Shown piece after piece: positions 16,806-26,139 of a DNA stretch of 64,000 nt; within the stretch, counting starts at the first letter, position 1; each line of letters begins with the position of its first letter. Origin of the DNA: Cyanobacteria bacterium FACHB-471. GTDB lineage: Bacteria > Cyanobacteriota > Cyanobacteriia > Elainellales > Elainellaceae. The notes under the pieces were generated by a model. That model had not been told where the DNA came from. It searched no databases and saw nothing but the letters and a program-made list of their open reading frames with translations. Location of the stretch: the NCBI GenBank assembly GCA_014695345.1, contig JACJOC010000020.1, positions 124,001 to 188,000 of the forward strand, in the 5' to 3' direction. Position numbers and translations under genes: made by a program.

Positions 16806-17067
16806 TGCTATTCCTCTATGGCAAATTGAAACAAAGACATCCATCCAATCCACGATTCGTTAGGTAGAAAGGCGAAGAAGAGAATACTTGTTAAATGAGA
16901 AGCCAGATTGGGCTGGGCTGCACCAGCCTCAGATTTCAAACCGTATTTTCTCAATCTGTCTAATTGAATTTAACTTGACGAATGAATTAGTTTCCCTATC
17001 CGAGGGGGAGGATTCATCTTCACGTAATTTTGTAAACCTGCATACAAAAAATGTAATAACAGCTTTC

Positions 17068-17128
17068 CACAGCAAAGCGTGAAGGATGGGGAAGATGTAC
17101 GTTCCTCCATCCCTCACGCTTTGCTGTG
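17068..17128 (-). terminator. Strong hairpin terminator after queF
   Basis: Twenty-two-base arms (17068-17089 and 17107-17128) are complementary at 21 positions, around a 17-base loop. On the minus strand the hairpin follows the queF stop by about 25 bp and leads within some 20 bp to a TTTTTT run (complement of 17046-17051), which fits a Rho-independent terminator. Confidence 0.75.
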
Positions 17129-17153
17129 ATTGAGAATTACTGTGTGACCTGAT

Positions 17154-17612
17154 TCACGGTATGGCTGGCTTCTGATGATGAACTTCAATCACCGTATGGA
17201 CATTACCCCGTGGGGCAAAGTCGCCTTTGATCGTTGCTTCCAGCGGATCGCAGGCAGCAACAAAGTCATCCAGGATTTGGTTAACTGATTCTTCGTGTGA
17301 AATGTAGCGATCGCGATAGCTATTGATATAAAGTTTGATTGCTTTTAGCTCCACAACCCGCTCATTCGGGACATAGTTGATGGCGATCGTGGCAAAGTCA
17401 GGATAACCAGAAAACGGACACTTGCAGGTAAATTCTGGCAGCGTAATTTGAATGGTGTATCGCCGTCCCAGACGCGGATTGGGAAATGTGATTAACTGAC
17501 CTTCGGCAATGTGGCGTTCGCCATACTTCGTCTCTGCCGAAGCCTCAGTCAGTGACTCAGCAAAATTTTCAGACCCGCTAAGTGGGTTGGATTGGACGGA
17601 TGGGTGATTCAT
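17154..17612 (-). CDS. queF: NADPH-dependent preQ0 reductase QueF (type I)
   Basis: Reduces the nitrile of 7-cyano-7-deazaguanine to 7-aminomethyl-7-deazaguanine, the last step before insertion of the queuosine precursor into tRNA. The 152-residue protein matches the unimodular bacterial form. Key elements are the FTCKCPFSGYPDFA segment with the active-site Cys (C65) and Asp72, the QueF motif VELKAIKLYINSYRD at about 90-104, and SHEESVNQI with the catalytic-pocket Glu. The N-terminal 25 residues are variable. No other queuosine gene is adjacent. An ATG at 17612 begins MNHPSVQSN, and a hairpin terminator follows the stop. Confidence 0.95.
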   Translation of the reverse strand: MNHPSVQSNPLSGSENFAESLTEASAETKYGERHIAEGQLITFPNPRLGRRYTIQITLPEFTCKCPFSGYPDFATIAINYVPNERVVELKAIKLYINSYRDRYISHEESVNQILDDFVAACDPLEATIKGDFAPRGNVHTVIEVHHQKPAIP

Positions 17613-17849
17613 GATCGATCAATTTATGGCAAATTTGTTGACGATTAGCGGTCAGATTGCTCAAAATTCCACTATTCTGGGGCATATATTCGGAGCAACT
17701 GTTCTATGGACACTAAGTTTGGCTCTCAAGAGCCAATCAGGAGTATTTCATAGAAGTCTAATAAAATAAATGCCTAAAAACCTGCCGTCGTTTCCACACA
17801 GTTTTCTCAATTCTTGCTCTGAATCTCTTGCTCTCAATTCGCCAAGTCG

Positions 17850-18509
17850 ATGAACAACCTCAACCTTGAGCCTTCCATGAGAACTTCACCTGTTCCCGGA
17901 CAAACCCCATCAGGAAATGCCTACGCCCCTTCGGTGCCCATTTCGGTTTATCGGCAACTGGCAGCCGAACTGCAATCAGCAAAAGCGACGGCAGAGTTGT
18001 TAAGCAACCAAAATCAGCAGTTGACTCGCCAAAACCAGCAGCTGCGGGAAGAAATTGACCGCGTTGTGCAAGCGGCTTCTCAGCTTCAGCAGATGGCAAA
18101 TTCATTCCCCGATTTGCCTCAACCTCCCCCAATTGAGCCATTTGAGATTCCACTGGAAATGGTTACGCCCATTCGTCAGGTAGCACCCCAACCCGTTGCA
18201 GCACCGCGCCCGGTTCGTACCAAACCAGCGCCAACTCCAGTGCAGATGATTGAAATGGGAGCGATCGCCCCCAAGGGGGACCTGCTTCGCACCGCCAAGC
18301 CTATGAATAGGCCGCAGTCGCCTGAGCCAATGGTTTTGTCAAATGAACTGTTTACGGAGCAGGAAGAACCGCGATCGCGCCGTCCTGCTCCACCTGAAGC
18401 TGCAAAAGACCTGAACGGAATCTGGCTCACGGTAATCATTGGCTTTATTGTAATCACCGCTTTTGGCGCAGGCTTTATGGTTGTGCGCCCACTGTTGCCA
18501 AACCGCTAA
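17850..18509 (+). CDS. Coiled-coil protein with C-terminal membrane anchor
   Basis: A 219-residue protein. Residues about 31-80 form a Gln/Asn-rich coiled coil (LAAELQSAKATAELL, QQLTRQNQQLREEID). A Pro-rich linker follows (about 90-170), and a single C-terminal membrane helix (WLTVIIGFIVITAFGAGFMVV, about 192-213) ends in a short basic tail. This tail-anchored layout suggests a structural or scaffolding protein facing the cytoplasm. Similar proteins appear in cyanobacterial genomes without known function. It is divergent from queF. Confidence 0.65.
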   Translation: MNNLNLEPSMRTSPVPGQTPSGNAYAPSVPISVYRQLAAELQSAKATAELLSNQNQQLTRQNQQLREEIDRVVQAASQLQQMANSFPDLPQPPPIEPFEIPLEMVTPIRQVAPQPVAAPRPVRTKPAPTPVQMIEMGAIAPKGDLLRTAKPMNRPQSPEPMVLSNELFTEQEEPRSRRPAPPEAAKDLNGIWLTVIIGFIVITAFGAGFMVVRPLLPNR

Positions 18510-18555
18510 GTTGCCAACCTAATCCTGCTTCTGAAAAGGAGCACTATTGGGTGCA

Positions 18556-18621
18556 GGGGCGAAGCGTTCGATCACCATCCCTGCTACTAAGGGACAACTC
18601 TTTTGCCGAACGCTTCGCCCC
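18556..18621. repeat. Dispersed hairpin, family 1, copy A
   Basis: Perfect 15-bp arms GGGGCGAAGCGTTCG (18556-18570) and CGAACGCTTCGCCCC (18607-18621), separated by 36 bases. It lies between the coiled-coil gene and the RND permease gene, which converge on it, so it may also terminate both. Confidence 0.85.
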
Positions 18622-18634
18622 TACCGCTACGGCT

Positions 18635-21600
18635 TTAGTCAGTGATCTGTGAGCGTCTTGTCAGGCGATCGCTCAACCCCTTAATCACGATATATAGAAC
18701 TGGAACCACAAACAGACTCAAGAATGTGGAGACAACTAATCCACCAGTGGTTGCCGTTCCTAGTGATAGACGGCTACCTGCACCCGCTCCAGTTGCAAAC
18801 AGCAGCGGAATGTTACCCGCCAAGGCTGCAAAAGAGGTCATGAGAATGGGGCGCAAACGTTGCTGTGATGCTTCGATCGCAGCCTTAGTGTTAGACAGTC
18901 CTGTTTCTCGTAGTTGGTTAGCAAACTCCACAATCAAAATGGAGTTCTTACTTGCTAGACCAATCAACATGACTAGACCAATTTGGCAATAAACGTCGTT
19001 GACCAGTCCCCGAAGAGACTGCAACCCAAGCGCTCCTAGCACCGCCAGGGGCACCGCTAGAAGAATAATGAGCGGATCAACGTAGTTCTCATACTGCGCT
19101 GCCAGCACTAGAAAAACAAAGACCAATCCCAAACCAAAAATGAGGGGTGCCTGTCCACCAGATTCAATCTCTTCTAACGCTGTGCCTGTCCACTCATAAC
19201 CAAAGCCTGCTGGCAGCACCTCTGCCGAGGCTCTCTCCATTGCATTGATTGCATCTCCGGAGCTTCTACCCGGAGCAGGACCACCATTGATTTCAACAGA
19301 ACGGAACAGATTGTAATGATTGATCGTTTGGGCTCCTGTCGTCTGCGTGAGCGTTACCAAATTGCTTAATGGAATCATCTGGTCTTGAGCAGAGCGAACA
19401 TAGAGTTGACCCACATCTTCTGGCTCAGAGCGAAACTCTTGGTCTGCTTGAACATACACTCGATAGTTGCGCTGACCCAGTTCAAAGTCATTGACATACT
19501 CTGACCCAATCGTGGTTTGCAGGATGTTAAACACATCCTCTACAGAAACTTGAAGGGCTTCTGCTGCATCCCGATTTACTTCAACCAACAGTTGAGGAGT
19601 ACTAGCCGCATAGGTGCTAAACACAGCTTGCAGTTCAGGCTGCTGGTTAGCCTGCCCAAGCAGTTGTCCCATTGCCTGAACCAGTGAGTTGATATCACTA
19701 TTGCCGCGACGATCCTGCAACTGATATGTGAAGCCGCCAAAGTTGCCTAAACCTTGAATAGGAGGTGGGTTAACCGGAAAAACTCTGGCATCTGTAATGC
19801 TGGAGAACGAGCCAAATAACCGACCAATAATGGCTTGCACAGATTGATCTCGACCTCTGCGCTCCTCCCAAGGCTTGAGCGTAGTAAAGATAGCACCACT
19901 GTTAGCTGTGTTGCCGCTACCCAGGCTAAAGCCACCCACTGCAAACACTCCTAGCGCTTCAGGCAGATCGATCAGTTCTTGCTCAATCTGCTGCATGACG
20001 CGATCGGTATAATTCAGCGATACCCCTTCGGGTGCCTGCACGATGGTGATGAAATAACCCTGGTCCTCTTCAGGCAGGAATCCAGTAGGAACGTTCACGT
20101 ACAGTAAGGCTGTTAAACCCAGAGAGACAACAAATAGCGCAACCACGATCGCTTTAATGCGAACCATAAAACCGAGCGATCGCTGATAGCGCTGCCGAGT
20201 CCACTCAAAGCCCTGATTGAATTTATCAAAGAACCAACCTAACGGACCCATACTCTGTTGCCCTCGTCGCAGCAGTAGGGCACACAGAGAAGGAGTCAGA
20301 GTGAGACCGAGGAGACTAGAAATAGCAATTGCAAAGGCAATTGTCAGCGCAAACTGTTGATAGATTGCTCCAGTTGTTCCTGGAAAGAACGCCACTGGAA
20401 CAAATACAGCAATCAACACCAGCGAAGTAGCAACAATTGCACTGGCTAGTTCCCGCATCGAAGACATCGCAGCCTGACGAGGAGTCATACCCTCCTCTTG
20501 AATTTTGCGGCTGATATCCTCAACCACAATAATCGCATCATCGACCACTAGACCTGTTGCTAGCGTTAAACCAAACAGGGTAAGCGTGTTAAGAGTAAAA
20601 CCAAAAAGTTTGACAAAGGCGAACGTTCCAATCAGCGTCGTGGGAATTGTAATGGTGGGAATTAGAGTATTACGCCAATCCTGCAAGAAAACAAAGATGA
20701 CGAGAACAACTAAGCCAACCGAGATGATGAGCGTAACGACCAGTTCCTCCAGAGATACTTCCACAAAGAGGGTTGTATCAAAGGCAATTTGGTACTCCAT
20801 TCCTGGTGGAAACATTTCACCGAGTCTCGTCATCTCTTCCTTCACTTGACGGGCAACATCTAGCGCGTTGCTACCGGGAAGTTGAGTGACTCCCAAGCCG
20901 ACCGCCACATTACCTCTAAATCTGAGGAAGGAGTTGTAGTCTTCAGCGCCTAATTCGGCTCGACCCACATCCCTTAGCTTGATCAGCGTGCCGTCATCTT
21001 CGGCTCGAATCACAATGTCCTCAAACTCAGAAACTTCCGTCAGACGACTCTCTGCCCGCAAGTCAAGCTGGTAGAGCTGTTCGTCTGAAGAAGGCTGTTG
21101 TCCAATCCGCCCCACTCCAACCTGTAGATTTTGGGCGTCTAGCGCATCCACCACATCCTGAGGGGTGAGGTTGCGGCTGGCAAGGCGAGTGGGATCTAGC
21201 CAGAGGCGCATAGCATACTGACGTTCGCCAAAAATGATGACGTCCCCTATTCCGTTGATTCGCTTGAGTGCGTCAACGATGTAGATGTCGGCGTAATTGC
21301 TCAGAAAGATGTTGCTGTACTGTTGATCTTCACTAAACAAACCAATCGCCATCAAAAAGTTGCTGGACTCTTTGTTAACAATGATTCCGGTTCGCTGAAC
21401 GCTCTCAGGAAGCTGCGGCTCAGCGGTCGAAATCCGATTTTGCACATCAACCGCAGCAATATCGATATTTCGTGAAGGCTCAAACGTTGCTGTAATCGTG
21501 CTGGTACCACTGTTGCTGCTGCTTGAAGTCATATACCTCAAGCCTTGCACTCCGTTAATCTCTCGTTCCAGAATGCTGGTAACACCACTCTCCACCCGCT

Positions 21601-21766
21601 CAGCATCAGCTCCGGTGTAGATAGATGTCACCGTGACTTGGGGCGGAGCAATCTCAGGATATTGGGCGATTGGTAGAGTCGGAATGCTGATTGCTCCAAG
21701 GAGCAAAATGATCAGCGCGCAGACCGTGGAGAAGACGGGCCGCTTAATAAAAAAATCGATAAGCAT
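18635..21766 (-). CDS. RND efflux pump inner-membrane permease (HAE1/AcrB family)
   Basis: Proton-driven export of hydrophobic or amphiphilic compounds. The 1043-residue length and the N-terminus MLIDFFIKRPVFSTVCALII are standard for HAE1 permeases. It has 12 membrane helices in the usual 1+5+1+5 layout with two large periplasmic loops. Helix 4 has LTLATGLVVDDAIIVVEDI, with the two Asp residues of the proton relay. The docking segments RVESGVTSILEREINGV are recognisable. The adaptor gene lies 118 bp upstream on the same strand, making an adaptor-permease operon. No outer-membrane TolC-like channel gene is nearby, so a shared channel is likely. Confidence 0.95.
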   Translation of the reverse strand: MLIDFFIKRPVFSTVCALIILLLGAISIPTLPIAQYPEIAPPQVTVTSIYTGADAERVESGVTSILEREINGVQGLRYMTSSSSNSGTSTITATFEPSRNIDIAAVDVQNRISTAEPQLPESVQRTGIIVNKESSNFLMAIGLFSEDQQYSNIFLSNYADIYIVDALKRINGIGDVIIFGERQYAMRLWLDPTRLASRNLTPQDVVDALDAQNLQVGVGRIGQQPSSDEQLYQLDLRAESRLTEVSEFEDIVIRAEDDGTLIKLRDVGRAELGAEDYNSFLRFRGNVAVGLGVTQLPGSNALDVARQVKEEMTRLGEMFPPGMEYQIAFDTTLFVEVSLEELVVTLIISVGLVVLVIFVFLQDWRNTLIPTITIPTTLIGTFAFVKLFGFTLNTLTLFGLTLATGLVVDDAIIVVEDISRKIQEEGMTPRQAAMSSMRELASAIVATSLVLIAVFVPVAFFPGTTGAIYQQFALTIAFAIAISSLLGLTLTPSLCALLLRRGQQSMGPLGWFFDKFNQGFEWTRQRYQRSLGFMVRIKAIVVALFVVSLGLTALLYVNVPTGFLPEEDQGYFITIVQAPEGVSLNYTDRVMQQIEQELIDLPEALGVFAVGGFSLGSGNTANSGAIFTTLKPWEERRGRDQSVQAIIGRLFGSFSSITDARVFPVNPPPIQGLGNFGGFTYQLQDRRGNSDINSLVQAMGQLLGQANQQPELQAVFSTYAASTPQLLVEVNRDAAEALQVSVEDVFNILQTTIGSEYVNDFELGQRNYRVYVQADQEFRSEPEDVGQLYVRSAQDQMIPLSNLVTLTQTTGAQTINHYNLFRSVEINGGPAPGRSSGDAINAMERASAEVLPAGFGYEWTGTALEEIESGGQAPLIFGLGLVFVFLVLAAQYENYVDPLIILLAVPLAVLGALGLQSLRGLVNDVYCQIGLVMLIGLASKNSILIVEFANQLRETGLSNTKAAIEASQQRLRPILMTSFAALAGNIPLLFATGAGAGSRLSLGTATTGGLVVSTFLSLFVVPVLYIVIKGLSDRLTRRSQITD

Positions 21767-21884
21767 GACAGTAGGGGGTGGGAGACAGCCGGGGCGAAGA
21801 GCAAGTGAAGGTGTTGAAGGTGGGCGATCGCCCCATTGGTCGAGCTATACGATTGGTCAGACCAGGTTGGGCTAGTAGAATCCT

Positions 21885-23330
21885 TTATCCCTGCTCCTGC
21901 CCGCCAGCACTTTGAGTTTCAGGCTGAGGCATGATAGGAACGCCATCAGAAAGGTTGAGTACGCCAGAGACAACAATCTGCTCACCAGGCTCTAGCCCTT
22001 CAATGACTTGATAGCTATTCCCCTCAATGTCACCCAACTCCACCTGTTTTTGGCGAGCGATTAGTTGAGGCGCTGCACCGGGTGCTTGCCCTTGGGGTGC
22101 TTGTTCTTGGGGTGCCTGCTCAGCTTGAGCCTGCCCTTCTTCAGCAGAGGGCGTTTCAGCAACAAAGACGAAAGTTTCCCCACCCAAGCGAGAGATGGCT
22201 GAAGTCGGAACTAAAACTCCAGGGCTTTCATCCCAAATTACACGGGCGCGAACGAACTGCCCCGCTCGTAAACGTCCATCCGGGTTGTCAAAGTTGGCTT
22301 TGACGAGAATGCTTTGGGCGGCTGTATTAACCTGGGGTGCAGTAAAGTTAATTCGACCAACGGTGAGGGGGTTTCCCTGAGCATCAATCAGTTCAACTCG
22401 CTGGCCGGTTCGCAAGTCGGGTCCCCGTTCCAAGGGAATGGAGATCTCTAACTCTAGGGCTTGGTCTTGGGTAACGCTGGTAACAATATCTCCGGCATTC
22501 ACAAAATCGCCAACCTTGGCAGGAATATCACCAATTGTGCCCGCAAAGGGCGCTTCGATGACGGTGTCTTGAAGCTGGGCGTTAGAGGCGGCAGCGTTAG
22601 CTTGCGCTTGCTGCAGAGCGGATTCGGACTCAGCCAGGTCGGCGCGGGAAGCCTGAATCCGCTGGTCGGTGGCATTGAGGGTGGCGATCGCACTGCGGCG
22701 ATCGCGTTCAACCTGATCTAGCTGATCTTGGGCTAAAGCTCCCTCCTGCACCAACTGAGAGGTGCGACGGAAGTTTTCGTTTTGTAGGTCAACTTCAGCT
22801 ACCGCTGCAATCCGTTCTGCTTGAAGTGCTTGAAGTTCTGAAGCACTGCTGGCGCGAGTGGCACGGGCTGAGTTGACAGCAGCCAGCACGCTAGCGTATT
22901 CTGCGGCTCTCTGATCGGGACTTAGCAGCACCAGCGGTTGACCCACTTCTACGGTGTCACCCGGTTGCACCAAAATCTCAGTCACCCGTCCATCAATTTC
23001 AGGACGCAAATCGACTGAACGGCGGGAGGTAAGGGTTCCGACAAACTCAGAGGATTCTGAAACGGTTGAGGTTTCTACAGTCTGTAGCTGCACTGGGGCA
23101 GCTTGAGCCTGAGCCGCACCGGGTCCAGCAGGAGCAGCCGCATTGCGAGACTGCCACCAGCGCCAGCCAAAGCCGAGCCCTAGCAACACAATCAGGACAC
23201 TAAGCACTGTCAACCAGGGGCGACCCTTGCGAGGGGAAGGCTCACGCGAGACAGAAAAATCATCTACTTGGCGGTCGGCGGTCGCAGGTTGCCCTACATC
23301 TGAAGGGTCATGCGGTTCGGGGGGTACCAT
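21885..23330 (-). CDS. RND efflux periplasmic adaptor (membrane fusion protein)
   Basis: A 481-residue adaptor of the AcrA/MexA type. A cytoplasmic N-terminus with a single anchor helix (LTVLSVLIVLLGLGFGWRWW, about 39-58) is followed by a lipoyl half (VDLRPEIDGRVTEILVQPGDTVEVGQPLVLL) and a long alpha-hairpin (about 150-250). The second lipoyl half (IEAPFAGTIGDIPAKVGDFV) and the beta-barrel and membrane-proximal domains complete the fold. An unusual Gln/Ala/Glu/Pro-rich insert (AEEGQAQAEQAPQEQAPQGQ) interrupts the C-terminal region. It is the first gene of the operon with the HAE1 permease and links it to an outer-membrane channel. Confidence 0.93.
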   Translation of the reverse strand: MVPPEPHDPSDVGQPATADRQVDDFSVSREPSPRKGRPWLTVLSVLIVLLGLGFGWRWWQSRNAAAPAGPGAAQAQAAPVQLQTVETSTVSESSEFVGTLTSRRSVDLRPEIDGRVTEILVQPGDTVEVGQPLVLLSPDQRAAEYASVLAAVNSARATRASSASELQALQAERIAAVAEVDLQNENFRRTSQLVQEGALAQDQLDQVERDRRSAIATLNATDQRIQASRADLAESESALQQAQANAAASNAQLQDTVIEAPFAGTIGDIPAKVGDFVNAGDIVTSVTQDQALELEISIPLERGPDLRTGQRVELIDAQGNPLTVGRINFTAPQVNTAAQSILVKANFDNPDGRLRAGQFVRARVIWDESPGVLVPTSAISRLGGETFVFVAETPSAEEGQAQAEQAPQEQAPQGQAPGAAPQLIARQKQVELGDIEGNSYQVIEGLEPGEQIVVSGVLNLSDGVPIMPQPETQSAGGQEQG

Positions 23331-23576
23331 ACTTCTGCTCCAATCTGCGACTCAACCTGTGAAGAACTATCCAATAAAAAGCTTTTAAAAAACTTCACCC
23401 AAGTGGGTCATTGGTTGATTGACTAAAAATGGGGCTAGATCGCGGTTCCAAGCAGCATGGCTACAAGAGCGCTGCAAAAGTAAGAACTGGAAAAGATTAT
23501 ATGCGTACTATTTTAGTGAATCAGGACAGTTTCTACAAAATTGGAAGTTGAAGAGATTGGGAAGCTAAAGGGGAAG

Positions 23577-24122
23577 CTAAAGCGTATCACTCTGAATTGA
23601 TGGAGCTGTAGCAAGCTTCTCGGCACTCTCCTGCATCGCCTCAATCTCTGACGGTAGCCAGGAACGGGCCATCTGACAGTGATGAGCAACCAGTAGCCCC
23701 CACAGCCCAGAAGAATTAAGAATTGGAACGACGAGATTGGCGCGAACTCTCATGCTGCGCAGAAATTCTCGGTGGCAGGGGTGAATCGGTTCTACCTCAA
23801 TGTCGGCGATCGCCCTTACTCTGCCTGCCTCATACATCGCAGCATATTCGTCGTTAAAGCACTCATCTGGACCCGTCGAGCCAAAAATCGAAAACTTGCT
23901 GGAGCTAAGCGACTCAAAGGTTACTTGCCCTTTCCACTGGCGATAGAAGTAATACAAAACTACGCGATCGACCTGGAGCAAATTCCTCAATTGATTGGTT
24001 GTTTGCTGAATCAAAGTATCTCGCTCTAGCCGCTGAGAAAGCCGATTCACAACCTGCTCTAATCCAGGGTCGGAGTAGGTCTCTAAATTGGGGTTAGCCT
24101 TTGGTTCAAAATTTTTTCGCAC
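23577..24122 (-). CDS. Stand-alone DXCF-type cyanobacteriochrome-like GAF protein
   Basis: A 181-residue protein made of one GAF domain (about 22-172) and nothing else. The domain carries the cyanobacteriochrome pattern: D86-E-C88-F (DXCF motif) and a canonical Cys116-His117 (PCHREFL), 28 residues apart, then VRANLVVPI and LWGLLVAHHC followed by RSW. Known DXCF cyanobacteriochromes bind phycoviolobilin through both Cys residues and switch between blue and green or similar states, and 28 residues is the spacing I recall for TePixJ. With no output domain it would need a partner protein. It is monocistronic and divergent from the pentapeptide-repeat gene. A non-pigmented GAF is possible but less likely with both Cys present. 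Confidence 0.8.
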   Translation of the reverse strand: MRKNFEPKANPNLETYSDPGLEQVVNRLSQRLERDTLIQQTTNQLRNLLQVDRVVLYYFYRQWKGQVTFESLSSSKFSIFGSTGPDECFNDEYAAMYEAGRVRAIADIEVEPIHPCHREFLRSMRVRANLVVPILNSSGLWGLLVAHHCQMARSWLPSEIEAMQESAEKLATAPSIQSDTL

Positions 24123-24296
24123 GGGTCTTGTAGCTTTGGCAACCTACACAAAATTGCAATATGATTTTATCCAGAAATGCTGTTTTTCTAAAACTGTCAA
24201 TGGGTTGAGACAGTTGAGACAAAAGTCAAACTGCGAACAACAAAACTGAAAAGTCACCCACCACAATCGAACAGAAGTTGTCAACGGAGGAAAATA

Positions 24297-24698
24297 ATGA
24301 GACTCGGCATTGGAGTAGCCGCTTTTCTTTTGACTCTTTTTTGTTTTACTCTACCGGCGCAAGCAGCAAATTCTGATGCGCTGAGTCATCTACTAGAAAG
24401 TCGGAGTTGTCTAGGCTGTGACCTAAAGAATGCCGATTTACAAGACGCAGATTTGAGGGCAGTCAACCTTAAGGGAGCCGACCTGAGCGGCGCAAATTTA
24501 AGTGGCGCAAACCTGATGGCGGCAAATTTGCAGCAGGCAAATCTAAGCAAGGCTAATTTGAGCAATTCCACTGTGTTTGGAGTGAATTTATTCAACGCTA
24601 ATCTGCGTCAGGCAAACATTAAGGGAGTGAGATTTGGTAGCGCCAGGTTTTGTCACACGACCCTGCCTGATGGAAAAGTCTTCAACCAGGATTGCTGA
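24297..24698 (+). CDS. Secreted pentapeptide-repeat protein
   Basis: 133 residues with a Sec signal peptide (LGIGVAAFLLTLFCFTLPAQA, cleavage after residue 23) and then about 12 pentapeptide repeats of the A(N/D)Lxx type from residue 42 to 108 (ADLQD, ADLRA, ANLSG, ANLMA, ANLQQ). These form a right-handed beta-helix. Two cysteines flank the start of the helix (CLGC) and two lie in the C-terminal cap (CHTT and the final C). It would sit in the periplasm or thylakoid lumen, where such proteins are common in cyanobacteria. A GGAGGAAAATA ribosome-binding site precedes the ATG. The function is unknown. Confidence 0.88.
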   Translation: MRLGIGVAAFLLTLFCFTLPAQAANSDALSHLLESRSCLGCDLKNADLQDADLRAVNLKGADLSGANLSGANLMAANLQQANLSKANLSNSTVFGVNLFNANLRQANIKGVRFGSARFCHTTLPDGKVFNQDC

Positions 24699-24729
24699 GA
24701 GGATGCCTGAGAACTAACCCATGTTTCAC

Positions 24730-24800
24730 GTAGGGGCGAAGCATTCGGCAAACAATCGTCTGGAACAACAAAAGATGTTGCCCGAATGCTTCGCCCCTAC
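24730..24800. repeat. Dispersed hairpin, family 1, copy B
   Basis: Nineteen-bp perfect arms (24730-24748, GTAGGGGCGAAGCATTCGG, and 24782-24800). It lies between the convergent pentapeptide-repeat and accD genes. This is the copy with the longest perfect arms. Confidence 0.9.
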
Positions 24801-24868
24801 TCGTACAATGCTACGAGTAGGATGAGTTAGCGCTAGCGATCGCCCGCTCCATCCACTACTCAGGCCCA

Positions 24869-25804
24869 TTACTCAGGAATGTGCGTTCTGACAGGCAACG
24901 AGTCGGGAATTGAGTCAGGAATATGGCTCAGATGAGAGGTCGCATCCACAGGTTGGTGCAGTTGAATGAGCTGCGCCAGGGTTCTCTTAAGCTGAGTCCG
25001 AGGCACGATCGCATCGACAAAGCCGTGAGCAAGCAGGTATTCGGCCGTTTGGAAGTCATCGGGCAGCTTCTCGCGTAGCGTTTGCTCGATCACTCGTCTG
25101 CCTGCAAAGCCAATTGTTGCTTGAGGTTCTGCCAAAATAATGTCGCCCAGCATCGCAAAACTAGCTGTCACCCCACCCGTCGTCGGATGAGACAACACCG
25201 GAACATAAAGCAGACTAGCTTCCCGGTGACGTTCTAGAGCGGCTGAAATTTTAGCCATTTGCATCAGGCTCAAAAGCCCTTCTTGCATTCGCGCTCCACC
25301 CGAAGCGCAAACAATTACAACCGGAATACGCTCCCAGGTGGCTCGTTCGATCAGGCGGGTGAGTTTCTCGCCTACAACCGATCCCATACTGCCGCCCATA
25401 AAGCGAAAATCCATTACGCCTAGCCCGACGGGTAAGCCTTCAAGCTGCCCTAATCCAGTCTGGACGGCATCGGTTAACCCGGTTTTTTCCTGGGTTTCAC
25501 GAAGGCGATCGCCATAAGGCTTGCGATCGCGAAACTTCAACGGATCGACCGGAGCTACATTCTCATCCAGCGGTTTCCAGGTGTTGGCATCAATTAACTG
25601 CTGCACCCGCTGGTCACTGAAAATGCGGATATGGTGATCGCATTCGGGGCAGACCATCTGATTTGCCCGCAGATCTTTGGTGTAGGTGAGCACACCACAG
25701 GCAGGGCACTTACTCCAAAGTCCATCAGCAATTTCCCGTTCTTGCCGTTCTTTACTGATCGGGCTTGATTTACGACGATTTGCGAACCAGTCGAACAAAG
25801 ACAT
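24869..25804 (-). CDS. accD: Acetyl-CoA carboxylase carboxyltransferase subunit beta
   Basis: Beta subunit of the carboxyltransferase half of acetyl-CoA carboxylase, making malonyl-CoA for fatty acid synthesis. The 311-residue protein has the N-terminal zinc ribbon with C33, C36, C52 and C55 (CPACG...CPECDHH). The crotonase-fold domain has [31 protein letters not shown] and [11 protein letters not shown] for the oxyanion holes, and [12 protein letters not shown]. The C-terminus adds a short variable tail. It acts with AccA, AccB and AccC, which are encoded elsewhere. A DUF2007-like gene lies 58 bp upstream on the same strand. Confidence 0.97.
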   Translation of the reverse strand: MSLFDWFANRRKSSPISKERQEREIADGLWSKCPACGVLTYTKDLRANQMVCPECDHHIRIFSDQRVQQLIDANTWKPLDENVAPVDPLKFRDRKPYGDRLRETQEKTGLTDAVQTGLGQLEGLPVGLGVMDFRFMGGSMGSVVGEKLTRLIERATWERIPVVIVCASGGARMQEGLLSLMQMAKISAALERHREASLLYVPVLSHPTTGGVTASFAMLGDIILAEPQATIGFAGRRVIEQTLREKLPDDFQTAEYLLAHGFVDAIVPRTQLKRTLAQLIQLHQPVDATSHLSHIPDSIPDSLPVRTHIPE

Positions 25805-25862
25805 TTCTTAAAACCAATTTAATTTAGCTGCTAATAGCAATTGAAGCGTAATAAGGCGAACT

Positions 25863-26096
25863 TTATTCTAAAACTTCGCTTGATGTAGCCGCATTTTCTT
25901 CGACGGGGCTGAGCAAAAGCAGGGCTGTCCATCGATCTTGAGCGAGGACTTGAAGGACGGCCGGAGTACCACAGCCAAAGTGAGGAGCGACTCCCTGGTT
26001 TAGCACACGAGCCGGGATCTGATGCGCTTCTAACATTTGCTGCATCAGATCGGCTTCCCAGCGGGTTGCTGTCGTTTTTAGGGTAATCCAAGACAT
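25863..26096 (-). CDS. DUF2007-like small protein
   Basis: 77 residues, MSWITLKTTATRWEADLMQQ followed by MLEAHQIPARVLNQG. This is the signature of the DUF2007 family (putative signal-transducing proteins), where a ferredoxin-like fold holds the WEA-x2-M-x2-LL-x2-I-P helix. The C-terminal part (VLAQDRWTALLLLSPVEE) fits a strand-helix. Genes of this family are often near basic metabolic genes. Here it lies between prepilin peptidase and accD, all on the minus strand and closely spaced. The biochemical role is unknown. Confidence 0.7.
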   Translation of the reverse strand: MSWITLKTTATRWEADLMQQMLEAHQIPARVLNQGVAPHFGCGTPAVLQVLAQDRWTALLLLSPVEENAATSSEVLE

Positions 26097-26139
26097 TGGA
26101 TGATTTTATCAGAGTCGTCGGGAATTGGGGGTTGGGGAT

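Noticed and set aside
16084-16863. 259-codon Pro-rich plus-strand frame, and the 219-codon Ala/Val frame on the minus strand (15977-16636)
   Set aside because: Both are antisense or shifted readings of the Gly/Thr repeat. Neither has a ribosome-binding site or signal peptide, while the 16005-16805 frame has both.
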